Positions 7,111 through 7,583 of a stretch of 7,583 bases of DNA are shown here, piece by piece. Positions within the stretch are counted from its first letter, which is position 1; each line of letters starts with the position of its first letter. Below the pieces are notes generated by a model. The model was not told where the DNA came from. It worked only from the letters and a program-made list of their open reading frames with translations, and ran no database searches. Location of the stretch: the NCBI GenBank assembly GCA_946408305.1, contig CAMJRQ010000056.1, forward strand, positions 1 to 7,583, in the 5' to 3' direction. Source of the DNA: an uncultured Prevotellaceae bacterium (GTDB lineage Bacteria; Bacteroidota; Bacteroidia; Bacteroidales; Bacteroidaceae). The translations under genes and the position numbers were made by a program.

Positions 7111-7583
7111 CTAATCCGCTGCCTCCTGCCCCCGCCAGACGTAGCCGTAGCCCTGGCGCGAAGTAAGATGCGAAGCCAGCGGGCCCAGCTTCTTGCGCAG
7201 CCGAGTGATGTTGACGTCCACGGTGCGCTCAGTCACAATCACGTCGCTGGGCCAGATGCGCTCGAGCAACTGCTGCCGCGAGAACACCTCGCCCTGGTGC
7301 GTCAGAAAGAAGTGCAGCATCTGGAACTCCGTCCGCGTCAGCTGCAACGCCTCGTCGCCCATTTGCGCCGACTTGTCGGCCAGGTTCATCCGTAGCGGCC
7401 CGAAGCTCACCAGTTTTGCGTCCGCCTGGACGCTACCTCCGGCCCGTTGCAAGACGGCCTTGACGCGGGCCATCAGCTGGCGCACCGAGAAAGGCTTCGC
7501 CACATAGTCGTCGGCCCCCAGGCCGAATCCGTGCAGCGTGTCCTCCTCGCTGTCGCGCGCCGTCATGAAGATGATGGGCACCT
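7111..7583 (-). CDS. OmpR/PhoB-type response regulator, N-terminus off window
   Basis: DNA-binding response regulator, expected partner of the histidine kinase directly downstream. The reading frame runs off the right edge and 157 residues are visible. The first visible codon is an internal Val, not a GTG start, because the sequence enters inside the receiver domain at beta-4: PIIFMTARD with the conserved Thr at residue 7 and AKPF with the conserved Lys at residue 29. The phospho-acceptor Asp lies outside the window. Residues about 52-153 form a winged-helix Trans_reg_C domain: LTRTEFQMLHFFLTHQGEV, then SRQQLLERIWPSD, then the recognition region TERTVDVNITRLRKKLG and the wing RQGYGYVW. The TAG stop codon at 7111-7113 is 35 bases before the kinase ATG, so the pair is very probably cotranscribed. 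Target genes may include the transporters downstream, but this is inference. Confidence 0.93.
   Translation of the reverse strand, partial: VPIIFMTARDSEEDTLHGFGLGADDYVAKPFSVRQLMARVKAVLQRAGGSVQADAKLVSFGPLRMNLADKSAQMGDEALQLTRTEFQMLHFFLTHQGEVFSRQQLLERIWPSDVIVTERTVDVNITRLRKKLGPLASHLTSRQGYGYVWRGQEAAD

Noticed and set aside
7579..7581. GTG as the start codon of the response regulator
   Set aside because: It falls inside the receiver domain at the beta-4 strand; the real gene continues past the right edge of the window.

Overview
The window looks like part of a GC-rich Bacteroidales chromosome, most likely Prevotellaceae. The support is: a promoter upstream of the methionine gene that fits the Bacteroidetes sigma consensus (TTTG, 21 nt, TAnnTTTG); AT-rich leaders with no clear Shine-Dalgarno sequence in front of otherwise GC-rich genes; and POT transporter, histidine kinase and UvrD proteins that resemble those of Bacteroides and Prevotella as I remember them. 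The genus is inference. No rRNA, tRNA, CRISPR array, insertion sequence or phage gene is visible.

Layout. Bases 2-1540 (+) hold the C-terminal two thirds of a UvrD/PcrA DNA helicase that enters from the left edge. Bases 1541-1683 are a convergent intergenic region. It contains an unusual array of three 16-bp palindromes spaced exactly 21 bp apart; two of them fuse into a 37-nt near-perfect palindrome that, read on the minus strand, is followed by five T and probably acts as a terminator. Bases 1684-2979 (-) encode an O-acetylhomoserine sulfhydrylase-type PLP enzyme (MetY). Its promoter lies at 3033-3065 and is overlapped by a 9-bp inverted repeat. Bases 3119-7583 (-) are a co-directional cluster, in transcription order: an OmpR-type response regulator (truncated by the right edge), its sensor histidine kinase, a POT/PTR2-family transporter and an NhaC-type Na+/H+ antiporter. 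The gaps between these genes are 35, 50 and 10 bases.

How the genes may work together. The regulator and kinase form a two-component system. The tight 10-base gap between the transporter and the antiporter suggests cotranscription, and the whole block may be one operon under the two-component system (inference). The POT protein departs from the canonical family at two acidic sites linked to proton coupling (Asn instead of the first Glu of ExxER, and His in the TM7 FEQ position), which makes its position next to a Na+/H+ antiporter worth attention. MetY has its own promoter and is separate from this block.

Most of the window is ordinary housekeeping and transport. The observations most worth following up are the helically phased palindrome array, the atypical POT transporter with its neighbours, and the dyad over the metY promoter. 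I did not find convincing evidence of a wholly new multi-gene system.
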